Positions 11,824 through 23,070 of a stretch of 64,000 bases of DNA are shown piece after piece (position 1 is the stretch's first letter; each line of letters starts with the position of its first letter). Below the pieces are notes generated by a model, which made no database searches, was not told the origin of the DNA, and worked only from the letters and a program-made list of their open reading frames with translations. Source of the DNA: Cryptomeria japonica (Eukaryota; Streptophyta; Pinopsida; Cupressales; Cupressaceae). The translations under genes were made by a program, and so were the position numbers. Location of the stretch: contig NC_081413.1 in assembly GCF_030272615.1 (NCBI RefSeq), positions 336,016,302 through 336,080,301 of the forward strand. The letters are read 5' to 3'.

Positions 11824-12146
11824 TGTTTCTCCCTAATATTATTCAACCTCATGGAACACTTAGGAATACACAATTTCCCTCCTTTGAACAACAATCCATC
11901 TTGTATCAGAAATTCAGAAAACTCAATATGGTATCTCTCACCAAAGGTTTCACATACCTTGTATATCTCTCCAAAGTCTTCATCAGCATCATACATACTC
12001 TTCAAGGAATCAATACCAACACTTTCCATCTTGATGTGGTTGACAGTTAAGACCCTCCTTCTCAAAGCATCTGCAACTTTGTTCTTAACTCCCTTCTTGT
12101 GTTTGAGGGTAAATGTGAAGGCTTGCAGGGTCTCTACCCACTTCAT
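11790..12146 (-). pseudogene. RNase H to integrase linker of gypsy pol
   Basis: This 118-residue open piece follows the RNase H piece after one stop (LNH-stop-HMKWVETLQAFTF). It includes LKHKKGVKNKVADALRR, the conserved end of gypsy RNase H (K-G-x-x-N-x-V-A-D-A-L-S-R in relatives). The downstream linker is FLIQDGLLFKGGKLCIP, with REKHCGAMAGHFG as the His-containing start of the integrase zinc domain. It overlaps the integrase piece in another frame, so a frameshift lies near 11800. Confidence 0.8.
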
Positions 12147-12149
12147 GTG

Positions 12150-12650
12150 CTAGTGGTTTAGCTTCTCTTGGCTATTTATGAAACTGAGTGCCTGATTATT
12201 AGTAAAGAATATAAACTCCTTAGGCAATAAATAGTGCCTCCACTTCTTCAATGACTGTACTAGAGCATACATCTCCAAGTCATAAGATGAGTATCTCTTC
12301 TTGGCATCATTTAGCTTTTCACTGAAAAAAGCAATAGGCTTTCCTTCCTGACTAAGCACTACTCCAATAGCCATGTGACTTGCATCACATTCCACCTGAA
12401 ATATCTTGTTGAATTCTGGTAAGGCAAGGATTGTTTGTTCTGCAACCTTCTTCTTCAATGTCTCAAATGAATCATCTGCCTCTTTGGTCCAACTGAACCT
12501 GCACTTTTGTCCTCCCTTTATGGTGTCAAGCATGGTTGCACAAACATGATTAAATCCTCTTATGAACTTCCTATAAAAAGTTTCTAAACCATGGAAACTT
12601 TGAACATCACTCATAGCTCTAGGTGTAGGCCAAGACAATATAGCACTCAC
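12150..12650 (-). pseudogene. gypsy RNase H
   Basis: The 166-residue open piece begins with the RT connection (WPTPRAMSDVQSFHGLETFY). Then come FSWTKEADDSFETLKKK, FQVECDASHMAIGVVLSQEG (first catalytic Asp), AFFSEKLNDAKKRYSSYDLE (Glu region) and ALVQSLKKWRHYLLPKEFIF. The usual Thr-Asp-[HN]-x-[AS]-L motif reads FTNNQALSFI, so the catalytic Asp has become Asn. The piece joins the RT piece by a frameshift near 12640. The domain normally removes the RNA template from the RNA-DNA hybrid. Confidence 0.87.
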
Positions 12651-13371
12651 CTTGTGAGATCACAAAACCCAAGTAGATGATCTCCTCCTGCATGAACAAA
12701 TACTTATCCAAATTGATCATTAGTTGCTCTTCATGTAACCTCCTCAAAACCATATCTATGTGTTTGAGGTTCTCTTCCCTTATGTGACTGAAGATCAAGA
12801 TATCATCTAGGTATACTATGACAAATTTTCCTACGAATTCCACCAAGACTTCATTCATTAACCTCGTAAAGGTACTAGGGGCATTGGACAACCCAAATGG
12901 CATGACCTTCGACTCATATAACCTCTCATTGGTTTTAAAATTTGTTTTCCATTCATCCCCTAGCCTTATTCTAATCTGATGGTATCCGCTTTTTAGATCC
13001 ATTTTTGTAAAATACTTACAACTCCCTAAGCAATCAAGTAAATCCTCTATTCTAGGGATTGGGAACCTATACCTTATGGTTATCTTGTTGATGGCTCTTG
13101 AGTCTGTACAAAGCCTCCAAGTGCCTTCTTTCTTGGGTGCAAGGACTGTCGGTACTGCACATGGGCTTAGACTTTTGCCAATCAATCCTGATTCAAGCAA
13201 CTCTTCAATCTGCCTTGCCATTTCTGCATTCTGGTTTGGGGTGAGCTTGTAGGCTGCTTTATTTGGGAGAGTGGATCTAGGGATCAGATCTATGCAATGA
13301 CTGATGTCCCTCACTGATGGTAGGGACCTTGGAATTCCATCTGAGATGATGCCTTGATGCTTATCAAGCAA
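12619..13371 (-). pseudogene. gypsy reverse transcriptase
   Basis: A 250-residue open piece spans almost the whole RT. It includes the DLIPRSTLPNKAAYKLTPNQ entry block, LLESGLIGKSLSPCAVPTVL, KKEGTWRLCTDSRAINKITI, FPIPRIEDLLDCLGSCKYFT, KMDLKSGYHQIRI (first catalytic Asp), VMPFGLSNAPSTFTRLMN and the catalytic YLDDILIF. The end (IYLGFVISQGE) goes out of frame before the thumb. The core motifs are intact, so this is the best preserved part of the element. Confidence 0.93.
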
Positions 13372-13545
13372 TTGTCTGACTGTAGGGTCTATGTGCTTTG
13401 GTCCTCCTTCTTTCTCTTATGCATACTTCTCTTTCCTTGTCACCTTGGGGCTAGGCATGAGGGCATAGAAAATTGCACCTTTCTCTGCAATCTCCTTCAT
13501 GAACTATTTACCTTCTACTATCAACACTCTTTTATCCTTCCCTTT

Positions 13546-14615
13546 TTATTCCATCTCTTCCTCTATCAGAGGTAGGAGTTCTATCACCTTCCCATCTTTG
13601 GTGATTGAGTAGGTGTTTCTCAACCCCTCATGATGAGCTTTCAAGTCATATTGCCATGGTCTCCCAAACAAGAGATGGCATGCATCCATCTTGGCTATGT
13701 CAAATAGAAATCTATCCTTGTAAGATCCAATCTGAAACTCCACCTAAGCCTACTCTTCTACCAATTCTTGCTGACCTTGGGTGAGCCATGAAACCTTATA
13801 GGGGTAAGGGTGAGGCAACTTTCTAAGCTTAATCGTTTTACCATCTCAAGTGATACAAAATTCTCAATGGATCCGGAGTCTATCAAGACCTTGCATACCT
13901 TTCCTCCTGCCTTGCAAGTATTTTTGGAAAGAGATTTCCTTTGTGTAGGCTCCTTGTCTGGTACCTTCATGGTGGTTACTTCTCTCCTCATCATCAGAGC
14001 CTCTCCTCTTTCAAGATAGCCATAGCTATCAGGAGCATTCACACTTTGGTAAGTGTTTGCACTTGCCACACTTTGACAATCAAATTCTTGCACCAAATTA
14101 CTTCTCCTTTCTCCAATGGAGCCATAAGCCTTCTCCAGATACCTATTGGCCATATGCCCTTCTTGGTTGCAGTTGTAACACCTAGGAGGTCCCCTGCCTT
14201 GGGATATTCCTCTAGAGGTTGGTCTTCTACCCCTAAAGCTCCCTCTTGGATTGTAGCCCCCGCCTTGGTTGTAACTACTCTCTCCTCTATTGCCTTCTTG
14301 GTTAGAGTCTCCCTGGTATCCAAAACCATTTCCTCTACCTCTGAAAGGGCCTCTTCCTCCTCTTTGTTGTCTCCCTTTACCTCTGCCATTTTGATCCTGC
14401 CTTCTTTTCAACTTCTCCTCCACCTTGAGTGCCAATTGAAAGCACTTTTGGACTATCTCCGGGGTGTGGAGATTCAATTCTTCTTGGATTTTAAACCTCA
14501 ACCCATTGAGATATCTTGCCACCTTCTCATCTTCACTCTCTTTCACCTTGGTCCTCACACACAACTTCATGAACTCCTCGGTATAGGAACTCACATCCAT
14601 CTCCTTTTGTTTCAA
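13546..14615 (-). pseudogene. gypsy gag C-terminus and protease
   Basis: The piece 13758-14615 holds the retrotransposon gag segment (MDVSSYTEEFMKLCVRTKVK, LNGLRFKIQEELNL). An Arg/Gly-rich basic tract follows (GRGRGNGFGYQG region), then a zinc knuckle CYNCNQEGHMANRY whose last Cys is Tyr. The protease core is KVCKVLIDSGSIENFVSLEM, with D-S-G rather than D-T-G. After stops or a frameshift near 13750 the protease end continues at 13546-13743 with DRFLFDIAKMDACHLLFGRP, matching the usual ...C-x-x-[LI]-L-G-R-P-W end. The product would cleave the polyprotein. Confidence 0.87.
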
Positions 14616-14618
14616 ATT

Positions 14619-15190
14619 TTATCTCCTCCTATGCAATTGGATTTTGTAGTCCATTGGGACATAGGCTTCTTTCACCAAAGCCATCATCTTCTTCCATGTA
14701 GCTATTCTTCTCTTACCCTCTTTCACCCTCTCATCTTGGATGAAAGTCCACCAAGTCAGTGCAGCCCCTTTCATTTTGGATTGGGCCATCTTCACCCTCT
14801 GGTGGTTTGGTATGTCATCACTTTCAAAAAAAATGTCTAGGGAGTCTATCCACTCCATCATTGTGCCAGGCTCCATCTTGCCTAGAAATACTGGCAGATC
14901 CATCTTCACATCCATTGTTCTTCTCTCCATGGACCTGAGGACACTCATTAGGGATCTCTAGTCTGCAGGTACCTCTAGCTCTTCCGGCATATGGATCTCC
15001 TCTTCATCCCCTTCTTCTCCAAATTTTCTCTCTCCCCTCTCCACTCTATCCTTCAACCGGTCCATCTCATTTCTCAAGACTTGATTCTTCTGACTGCTCT
15101 GCTCTCTTCCATATGCTTCTTCACCAAGACATTCAACTCTGCATTGGTCATTCTTGAAGATGCCTCATGGGATCCTTCTTCTTCCGACAT
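14619..15190 (-). pseudogene. gypsy gag N-terminal part
   Basis: The likely gag start is the ATG at 15190-15188 (MSEEEGSHEASSRM). It gives about 38 codons, with VLVKKHMEESRAVRRIK, before a frameshift. Reading on in other frames gives LRNEMDRLKDRVERGE and then, after more breaks, the open piece 14619-14948. That piece contains VKMDLPVFLGKMEP, WIDSLDIFFESDDIPNHQRV and MKGAALTWWTFIQDE, the conserved capsid block of Ty3/gypsy gag. It ends at an in-frame TAA at 14621-14619, and gag resumes immediately in the same frame. Confidence 0.82.
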
Positions 15191-15227
15191 CTTTCCTTCT
15201 CCTTCTCTTCCAAAGGACACTCCTTTT

Positions 15228-15238
15228 CTCTGATACCA
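15228..15238 (-). other. primer binding site, initiator-Met tRNA type
   Basis: Minus strand TGGTATCAGAG lies two bases inside the 5' LTR end. It matches the complement of the 3' end of plant initiator methionine tRNA, the usual primer of plant LTR elements. This fixes element polarity as minus and the LTR end at 15241. Confidence 0.88.
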
Positions 15239-15240
15239 CT

Positions 15241-16741
15241 TGATGCAGAGGCCTACCCAAACTCCTAATGACAAGTCCAAACAAGGTTAGGCTAGTGACC
15301 CCCTAACTACTCACAAGGGTCCTGCAAGAAAGGACTCTACACCTTGGATGAAACTACACACACATTCGTTAAGCTTAGGCCTACTCCAGATGAGCAAAAG
15401 GCTTCAACTCCTCAAACATGCTTTACCGGTGACCCCTACTCCTTGGTATTTTGAATTTCGCCAATACATGTCATCTAAGGACTATTTCAAACACTAGTTT
15501 TTGTTTAGGGCATCAATTCCTTATACCTCCTTTGTAAACCTAACCCCTCAGCTTGTAGCCCTATTTGGTGATAAAATGGACCTTAAATTCAAAATGTTCC
15601 ACATACCCATACAAATAAATTAATATTTCAAACACCCTTTTGGAATTTGTACTGATCCCCAAAATGGTTTGGACAGGTCTCTAAATACAAGGTATGTTCC
15701 CTTTAGAGGCTAAGAGACCTAATAGGGGCAATTAGCCCTACTTTCCAAAGCAACTACCTTTACCAGTACACCAAATGAAAAATAAACTTTATGGAAATGT
15801 GGGGGATATTGAGAAACCTCTAATTCCAGGGTTGCACACTTGGAATCCGCCGCTAAGACAACTTATGATGATTGTCCTAAAATGTGTCCTAGGTAGTCAC
15901 ATAGAGATGCCTACCTAATCTTGCTCCTTTCTCCACACAACAAAGTTTCCCCTACAAAAAACCATGAAAACACTAAATTATAGTGGCTTATCCCACATCC
16001 CTCCAAAGGAAGAGTCTTCTAATGGACTAGAGTGCAAGATAAGGCCATTTTTGTTCAAAACCCTCTCCAAACCCTCAATTTCTGGGTTATAGTCAAAAGA
16101 ATGGAGGGTTCTCTCTACTCCAGAATAGTTAAGACCTCAGACCTCCAAAAAAATAAATCGATTTCATCTCTCTATCTACTCCATGGAGGGTTGGACTCAA
16201 ATCAATCCGTACAAGCACGTGCAACTCCTCCAAACTTAGAATTTATGGGAAAACTGTAGTATTTTGTGTTTTATTACTTCACAAACTCCAATTACAACAA
16301 CAGCCAACTTGGGAATCATGTCCACAAGGCTTAGAAAACTCTCCAACAGTTGCCCACCAAAATTGGAGTAGATTGGAGCCATTGAAAGGATTCCCCCAAC
16401 CGATTTTCAAAAAGTTGCACTTTTGTACTCAAAAGTTGCATTTTTGCAATTTTGCAGAAAAATTTGTCATACTCCCTAAGGTTGGAGTCCACATACATGG
16501 ATCAACCAAACACACATGAAAAATGTCTAAAAAACTATCAAACACAAATCTAAACCATCTACTACCCCTATTGGCAACATTGTCCAAATTGGCTTATCAA
16601 ATTGCCTATTTGGTAACATGGGCTTATATGGTGAGGTTTATTTGCATACATGAAACACAAGACACTCTAAAGACACCCTAATGATCCTAGTCTTCATCCT
16701 TGGGGTCATGTATAGCTTGTTGATGAGGTTCTCTTACACCA
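15241..16741 (-). repeat. 5' LTR of the chromovirus
   Basis: This 1501-base partner of 9049-10546 starts TGATGCAGAGGCCTACCCAA on the plus strand and ends CTTACACCA. On the minus strand it supplies the promoter side of the element. The copy ends by comparison with the left LTR; beyond 16741 the two flanks share nothing. Confidence 0.92.
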
Positions 16742-19700
16742 TATTCTTGTATGCTTGAGATGTTGTGTATGTCTCATGTATGATGTGAGTGTAAGCCATT
16801 GTGTTCTTGATTTCATTGCTTGAGTTTTTGGGCCTTGTGACTATCTCCATGAGCATGGTGGGGTTGGAACCTATGGGTTCCACATTGTCATGTGGTGTTT
16901 CCAACCACCATTGGGGACCAGTGGACTTATTCATGAGCACCTTGGAGGACTTCTTCACCTTCCTCAATATTTGGTCTTCTTCATCCCTTTCATTGTACGG
17001 AATTATATGAATGTGATTTGATACAAGATTTTCTAACTATTGATCTATTGTATTTTAAGAACACTCAAATTGGAGAATGATGTAATGGAAATGAATGGAT
17101 AGAGTAGGCTTTGGTGGTCTGATGTTGGTACCAGCCATCGATTATGCTTATGTATGCTTTCAATTTATGAATAATCATGATGTTATAGTAGGAACACTTG
17201 TTTTGGTTCTTAAAATGATTGTATTTATGTTCTTTAGATGTCTGAAGGTTGATTTAGGCATCTTCTTGTGGAATCATGAAACTTTGATTTGGCCTTTGTA
17301 GGATAGAGTCCTTTTGAGCCAATTTGGACTTAACCAGAACCACCTGGTGAGTGTATCTTGGAGTCCTAATGTTGTTTTTATAAGTATGGGACTATTTTGA
17401 GTCTACTTGAGCTATTTCGGGGTGTCTTGGGTTGAGTAGTGGTGAAATGAGCCCACCCGACCTCTACCTTGTCTTGTAGGAGCTAACTAGTGAACCAATG
17501 TTCCCAAACTTGACAAATTTTCTCACCTTTTTCCCATGTTCTCCCTAATTTGTGATTAATTTTGAGTTGCAAATTCACCATGTGGTTTAGTGTGTTCATG
17601 GCTTCGTACAACCCGTCTAGGAATCCCTTTGGATTTGGAAGAATGTGTGTCTTAGGTATGGCAACACGAGTTTACCAATCTAGAGGACTCCAATGTGAGT
17701 CCAAGAAACTTGCATAGAGTCAAGAACACCAAAGCACCATGCTAGTGTCCTTTTGGTGTTCTAATGTCTAGTGGGGACACTTAGTTGCAAGTCAGGAGTC
17801 ATCTCTTGTCTATTCGGTTCAAGGGTGTTTCTAGGAGTTCAGAGCATGAGTTTGACCTTATTTTAGATGTGTTGGTTCCTTGGTGGATCATTGTGATGTA
17901 TAAATAGGAGTTATTGGAGGCTTATGGATTGTGATGGATTCTTTGTGTGTTAGCGTTGTTTTGCAGACCTTTGAGAATGGAATCCATGAATTATAAATTT
18001 CAAATAGCTAGTATCAACTCGATCTATAGTGGGTGTTGGAAGCTCATGGGTATTCCTCTTGGAGTTGGTCACATGTTTTCTTCTTTGACTCTCCTTTTGC
18101 CCCATGTTTATGTTCCTCTTTTATATGGTGATGTGTAGTGAAAGAGTGTTCATGTTGGGTATGTAATTTTATCCTTCCAATCACATCTGAAAGAACCTAC
18201 TATTTGGACTACAATATGGAGTTCTTATGTTGGGTTCATGGTTTCAACCATGGTTACATGAAAGAACTAAATGATTAGCCATCAGTTGTCTATGGGATCT
18301 AGAGCTGGTATTATTTATATTTTTTGTAATCTTTTGGACAACTTTTTTTCTTTTTTTCATGGATTGTGGAGTTGGTCATTTTATAACCTAAATGCTCTTA
18401 GACAATTTGGTAGGTTTTTTAATTTCTTCTATTTTTACAAGTTGTGGGTTTGTAGATATCAAGAATTTTCATTTATTCAAATGACATATTTTATGATGTG
18501 AACATTTGTGTTTTTAAGTATATTTAGATTTACAAAGATGGTTTTATAGGTTTACATGTTAACCAAAACCATATATGGTTTGTAGAATTGTAAAAACATT
18601 GTCCTCAAACTCCTAGAAATTTTTTTATGGAAAACCGTTACATCTTTGTGGGGTCCTTTGAAGGGTTCTTATTGATCTATGGTTACTCTTATGTGGGTTT
18701 ATTTTGTAAATCAAGTCTAGGATTCATCCCAGTGTTTGAATCTTACAACTTCACATGATATACCTAGCTATATTTATTATAAATGTTATTGATGTAGGGT
18801 TGAATCCATTTATTCAATTATTTGATATTGGAGCAATGATTATGTATTTATCCTTTGAGATGTTGTATATGCAAAGATATTGTAAAATTTTCTAATGTGA
18901 ATTTTATTTGGTAGGCCTTGTTATTGGTCACTTAATTACATTGCTATGTTTATTGTAGTGAGAAAATGATTTTCACTTGGAGTACTTAATACAATTATCC
19001 ATCTAAATATATAATAGTAGTATATGGTGCATGAGAAGCAATGTTCACTTCTAATGTTTTTTGAACAATTATATTGATGTGATGTCATCAATAGCTCAAT
19101 ATCACTCTCAATGGGATCTTTATATAGTTATATATTGTGTTATATCTTCTTTGTTTCAATATTTTGGTTCTAAGTTAATTGGTGTAGTGTGCAATGATCC
19201 ATGGATAATATTTTAAAGATGGATGATATTTTGCATTGCTTGTTGGTGTCATAAGAACCTTTTGTATTTTTTCTTACAGGTTTCACTTAGAATTTATTAA
19301 CATTTTTTGTTCTATTGACAAAGGATTCTAGATCTCCATTTAGGGTATCATCATCATGACACTTTGAGAGATTGGTATCATTGTTCAATGGGAGATTTGG
19401 ATAATAATATGGATTTATCACTTGGTGATGGATGACCTTTTTCTCTAAGAGTTATTTTACATTTCCAATTTCATTGATAGGAGATGGTTACCTTCACATA
19501 TTTGAAGAGATGTTGACATCTTCATTTTCTATCAATAATTCTTGGAATCTTTGGAAAGGTGTCAGATTTATATTTTGTCAATTTGATAGATGACACTTAT
19601 TTTAGAGGTGTTTGGTATTATGTCTTGGTTTACTCTTGATTCTATATTTTAGTATTGGCATGATACAAGTTCTCTTGAAAATAAGTTACGTGCAATCATG

Positions 19701-19769
19701 CATGTGATTTCCTATGAGAATATGATAGATCATGATGTCATGATATATTCCTAATTCTATAATTTTAAC
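16742..19769. other. AT-rich repeat-derived stretch, no gene recognised
   Basis: About 3 kb on either strand gave no recognisable protein motif. The part 17640-17960 is less AT-rich and carries a TATA-like site, and it resembles the promoter end of a plus-strand LTR. The remainder has only short, low-complexity frames. Confidence 0.4.
17899..17906 (+). promoter_or_regulatory. TATA-like box of a probable decayed LTR
   Basis: TATAAATAGG stands in a moderately GC-containing context and is followed by a T/G-rich stretch, as in U3-R regions of plant LTRs. No target gene or LTR boundary was found, so promoter function is inferred from the match only. Confidence 0.35.
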
Positions 19770-19787
19770 TTTAACATCGGTCTTGTT
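19770..19787. repeat. left target-site duplication of retroposon
   Basis: TTTAACATCGGTCTTGTT matches TTTAACATCGCTCTTGTT at 23053-23070 in 17 of 18 positions. The two copies bracket the retroposon. Confidence 0.75.
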
Positions 19788-20463
19788 TTTTATTAAGGAT
19801 AAACAAGTTTTGAGGGGACCTAAAACCCCAAACAACACATTTTGAAGGGACCCAAAACCCTCAAATTTTACCAGGATCTAGAACCCACAGTACAATGCTT
19901 CTCAAAGGAATAATTATCAGAAAACGATCATCCCAACCACAGCTGAGACTGAAAAGACCAACCCCTAATACATGCACAAGGGTTTTACTAAGGCTCCCTT
20001 AACCTTCAAATGACACCATGGGTGTTTCCCAGCACCCATAACCTTCAAAGACACCAGATTGCAACAGGTAGGCATGCATTCACAATCTAGACTCAAAGGG
20101 TTTTGAAAGGCTCCCCTAACTTCAACCAGGGTTTTGAACTGGCCCCCAAAACCAACAAAGAAGGGTTTTCCCAGGCTCCCTTATCCTGCAACATAGACCT
20201 CATATCTCCAAAAGAAAAACCCATCCTTAACCAAAAACAAAAACAACAACTGGCCAAGTTGGGCCCTTGAAAACTACTAGCATCCAGCCTGCTTATGGGT
20301 TTTACAAGGATCCCACAACCTAAACCAGGTATCAAAAACATAAACAAAGAGCAAAAGCCAAAAGGGGATTTTGAAAGGCATCCCGAACCTTCAAAATGGG
20401 TTTTAAAATGGATCCCATAACCAGCAGAAGGATACCCATCACCACCCATCATCTAATCAGAGC

Positions 20464-20468
20464 CCACC
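20464..20468. repeat. CCACC target duplication, left copy
   Basis: CCACC directly before TGCAATGTCCCGCC and again at 21594-21598 directly after GGTACTACA. Five bases is the normal duplication length for LTR-element insertion. Confidence 0.8.
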
Positions 20469-21593
20469 TGCAATGTCCCGCCAAGAAACCCTAAAGGATT
20501 AAACTAAAACACTTGAAAAGAGTGAAAATGATTATTTTTTAAACATTACTAATCTAAAAGATGCATTAAGATAAACAATGCATTTAAATTGCACAAATAG
20601 AAGACTTAACTTAAAGCCCTAAAGGGTTTCCCAACATGGATTACTTAATTAAACTAAACATTACTAAAGGTCAACTTAGATATTTTAATTACTAAAAGGT
20701 AAAAATGACTTTCTCCTCTCTTTTTTGTTTTAATAAACAAAACACAATATACATCTACTATGTGATAAATCTTAAACAATTAATTTAACTAAACAACTAA
20801 GAATAATTGATTTATTTATTAACCATAAAAAGTGCCTATAATACTTTATTCTTAATTTAATTTATAAAATAAATACTCATTAATTATTAATAATCATAAG
20901 GTATTAATAATTAATTTCTCATTGAATAACATAAGAAGAGAATTAATAAAGTCACAAAACGCATAACACGCAAACTCAACTATACAAAGCAAAGACACGA
21001 CCCACATACCAACATTGGGAAGGTTGATAGACAACTGACAAAGTCCACTATCGAGCAAGGCTAGGGATTATATTTAGGGATTTAAGACTATCTTCTCCAC
21101 TTTCATCGGGTTAATTAGGTACGCTCAGCCCTGTGGAACCAAGTGAAGTCAGTACATGTACCTGCAATTCCTGTATCACCGAACCACACATACACACACA
21201 CACACACACACGCACACATATACAAACACGGTAAACAAATTGATGAAGGAGAATCATGACTTTCCATGTCTCACCAAAGTGAGTGACGAGAAATCATCTC
21301 CTCGCACCCCATACAATTTCCAAACATACATGAAGACATATACATAAAGCATCTCATGCATAAGGTAAATGTGTTAGCCCATGGTCAATAACATATAATA
21401 AAATTAACATCTAATCATTCATAAATAAATGATGCATAACCAACATTCACTGAATCTCAAATCAAGGCAGAATCCAACATAGCATTATATCTGAATAAAA
21501 CATCACCACATAATGTATCCACGATATCCACTGAAAAGTCAACCATGGTCAAAATAAATATCGAAAAAGTCTAATTGAGGGAGGGGTACTACA
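20469..21593 (+). mobile_element. solo LTR, 1125 bases
   Basis: It begins TGCAATGTCCCGCCAAGAAA, ends GAGGGGTACTACA and is flanked by CCACC on both sides. There is no internal region, so it is what remains after recombination between two LTRs. It contains a CA microsatellite. Near 21117-21180 there is a block (TACGCTCAGCCCTGTGGAAC, CAAGTGAAGTCAG, GTACCTGCA) that appears in reverse orientation near 24365-24420. The start resembles the LTR start at 3057 on the minus strand. The strand is given for the orientation in which the TGTCCCGCC end comes first; true transcription direction was not established. Confidence 0.85.
21187..21217. repeat. CA microsatellite
   Basis: About 15 CA units with one CG interruption, inside the solo LTR. 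The reading frame of His-Thr repeats across it is an artefact. Confidence 0.9.
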
Positions 21594-23052
21594 CCACCTT
21601 CCAGTACAGCACCTCTCCACCTCTATAGGACAAGGAACCACCTCAATAGGAACTGGAAGGAAAGAGACCATTCGTAGAGAGAACCAAGCTTCTAACCAAA
21701 AAATATAGTCCAACAACCAACAAGTAATCTCATGATGCTTAGCTGGATGGAAGAGTTTTGAAAAGGCTCTCAAAACCTTGAACAGAAAGAGAAGCTAGCA
21801 CCAGAAAGACTCTATACCAACAAGCTTCACCAAAATCTCCACCTCTATATGAGAAAAGGGAAAGAAACCCAACAACAAAGAGATAATCACAAGAGCACAT
21901 CCAACCTCAAAAAATAGGGTATCCAATACCCCCAGCAAGAGCCATCCCACAAAACTCAACCCACAACTCTTCCCCTCTATAGAAGAGTGCTCCACCTCAA
22001 TAGGATAGAGTGAGAGAAATGTAAAGAAGACAGCATGTGAAATACCAGAAAATCTCTTGAAATGAGTAGATCCATAAAAGAAATCACAATCTGCAAGAGA
22101 AAACTTTGAAAAACCACACCAAAAAGATGCAGGGACCTCCCAGATAGAGACCCCCATCCACACCAAATCTTTTCCAAAGGCCAAACAATAACCCATGGGG
22201 AGAAGGGACTCCAAGAAAACACAAACTCCACCCGAATCCAAAACAACCCCCTCACACCAAGGCTCAACCAGGAAAGAACAATCAATGGACAGAGCGCAGA
22301 CCACCGTAGCCACCATATAAACCTTCCTGCGTAGCATAATGGCCAGCATCTTCATCTTCACCTCACAGACCCACTAGGTCCAAAAGAAAGCCCATCCTAG
22401 ATCCAGAGCCAAGAAACCATAGCACCAATGTCCACCATAGATAGCATGGATAGGAAGAGAAGCCGAGAGGATAGGGCAGAGAACCCCATCAACATGCACA
22501 GCCTCATCCGCACCCACAACGCCCACTGCATAAAGCACCATTGGTTGAAAAAGTCTTACATCGACCACAATGTCACAACCCATGGGCAAAGAAGAGTTTG
22601 TGTCAGTAGAAGACACCTTTAGACACAAAGAAACACCACCCCCTCCTACCAAACAAAGAGTCAAACCACCAATTTGACACCAGCCGAGCACGAGCAATCC
22701 ACGAGGCACAACACCATTGAACCAAGGGGCATAGCAAACAACATGAAAGTCTCAGCATGCAACCGATGAAAAGGGAAAACCCACACAATGTTGAGCATCT
22801 CCAAAAGACTCCACACTCTGCAGTCCTCTCATCGTCATTTTCGCTTTCATCTTCACTCCCCTCATATGTAGCCTCTCCTACCTTGCCATGGCCTCCAAAA
22901 ACCCTAATGCCACTACCGCTAATTCTCCTGCCCATTTCCCAGAATGAAAAATAAGTAGATGACAATTATTGAGTTCTTTGGATTTACAAAATTGCTTTAT
23001 CAAAGTTAGTAGCTTAGTTTGGAAATTAGTTGAACTGTTGAGGTTCCAATAT

Positions 23053-23070
23053 TTTAACATCGCTCTTGTT
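23053..23070. repeat. right target-site duplication of retroposon
   Basis: Partner of 19770-19787, with one mismatch (C for G at the eleventh base). Confidence 0.75.

Larger units (their letters stand above)
9049..16741 (-). mobile_element. Ty3/gypsy chromovirus, near full length, inactive
   Basis: The element is 7693 bases and reads on the minus strand. Its LTRs are at 15241-16741 (5') and 9049-10546 (3'), with a primer site next to the 5' LTR and a purine tract next to the 3' LTR. Order along the minus strand is gag with a CCHC knuckle, protease, reverse transcriptase, RNase H, integrase and a C-terminal chromodomain. This is the order of Ty3/gypsy chromoviruses. LTR ends are TG...CA (minus: TGGTG...GCATCA). 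Flanking five-base sequences (GATTA left, TATTC right) do not match, so no target duplication is recognisable. Stops and frameshifts occur in every domain. Confidence 0.93.
19788..23052 (-). mobile_element. unclassified poly(A)-type retroposon, split by a solo LTR
   Basis: On the minus strand it ends CTTGTTTATCCTTAATAAAA, with an AATAAA-like tail directly against the left copy of the 18-base duplication. The right copy sits at the other end. These are the marks of LINE-driven target-primed insertion. Removing the 1125-base solo LTR and one CCACC leaves about 2.1 kb. Minus-strand open pieces (22603-22965, 22374-22709, 21795-22361, 21549-21773, 20093-20452) have no recognised domain. They repeat a PIEVE or HIEVE motif several times and are rich in Trp and Gly, and they may be fortuitous. 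It could be a non-autonomous LINE, or a processed copy of an unknown transcript. Confidence 0.6.

Noticed and set aside
13941-14840. 299-residue plus-strand reading frame
   Set aside because: It is antisense to the chromovirus gag, with no domain and a composition expected from the opposite strand.
21156-21347. 63-residue frame with a His-Thr repeat
   Set aside because: It is a translation across a CA microsatellite within the solo LTR.
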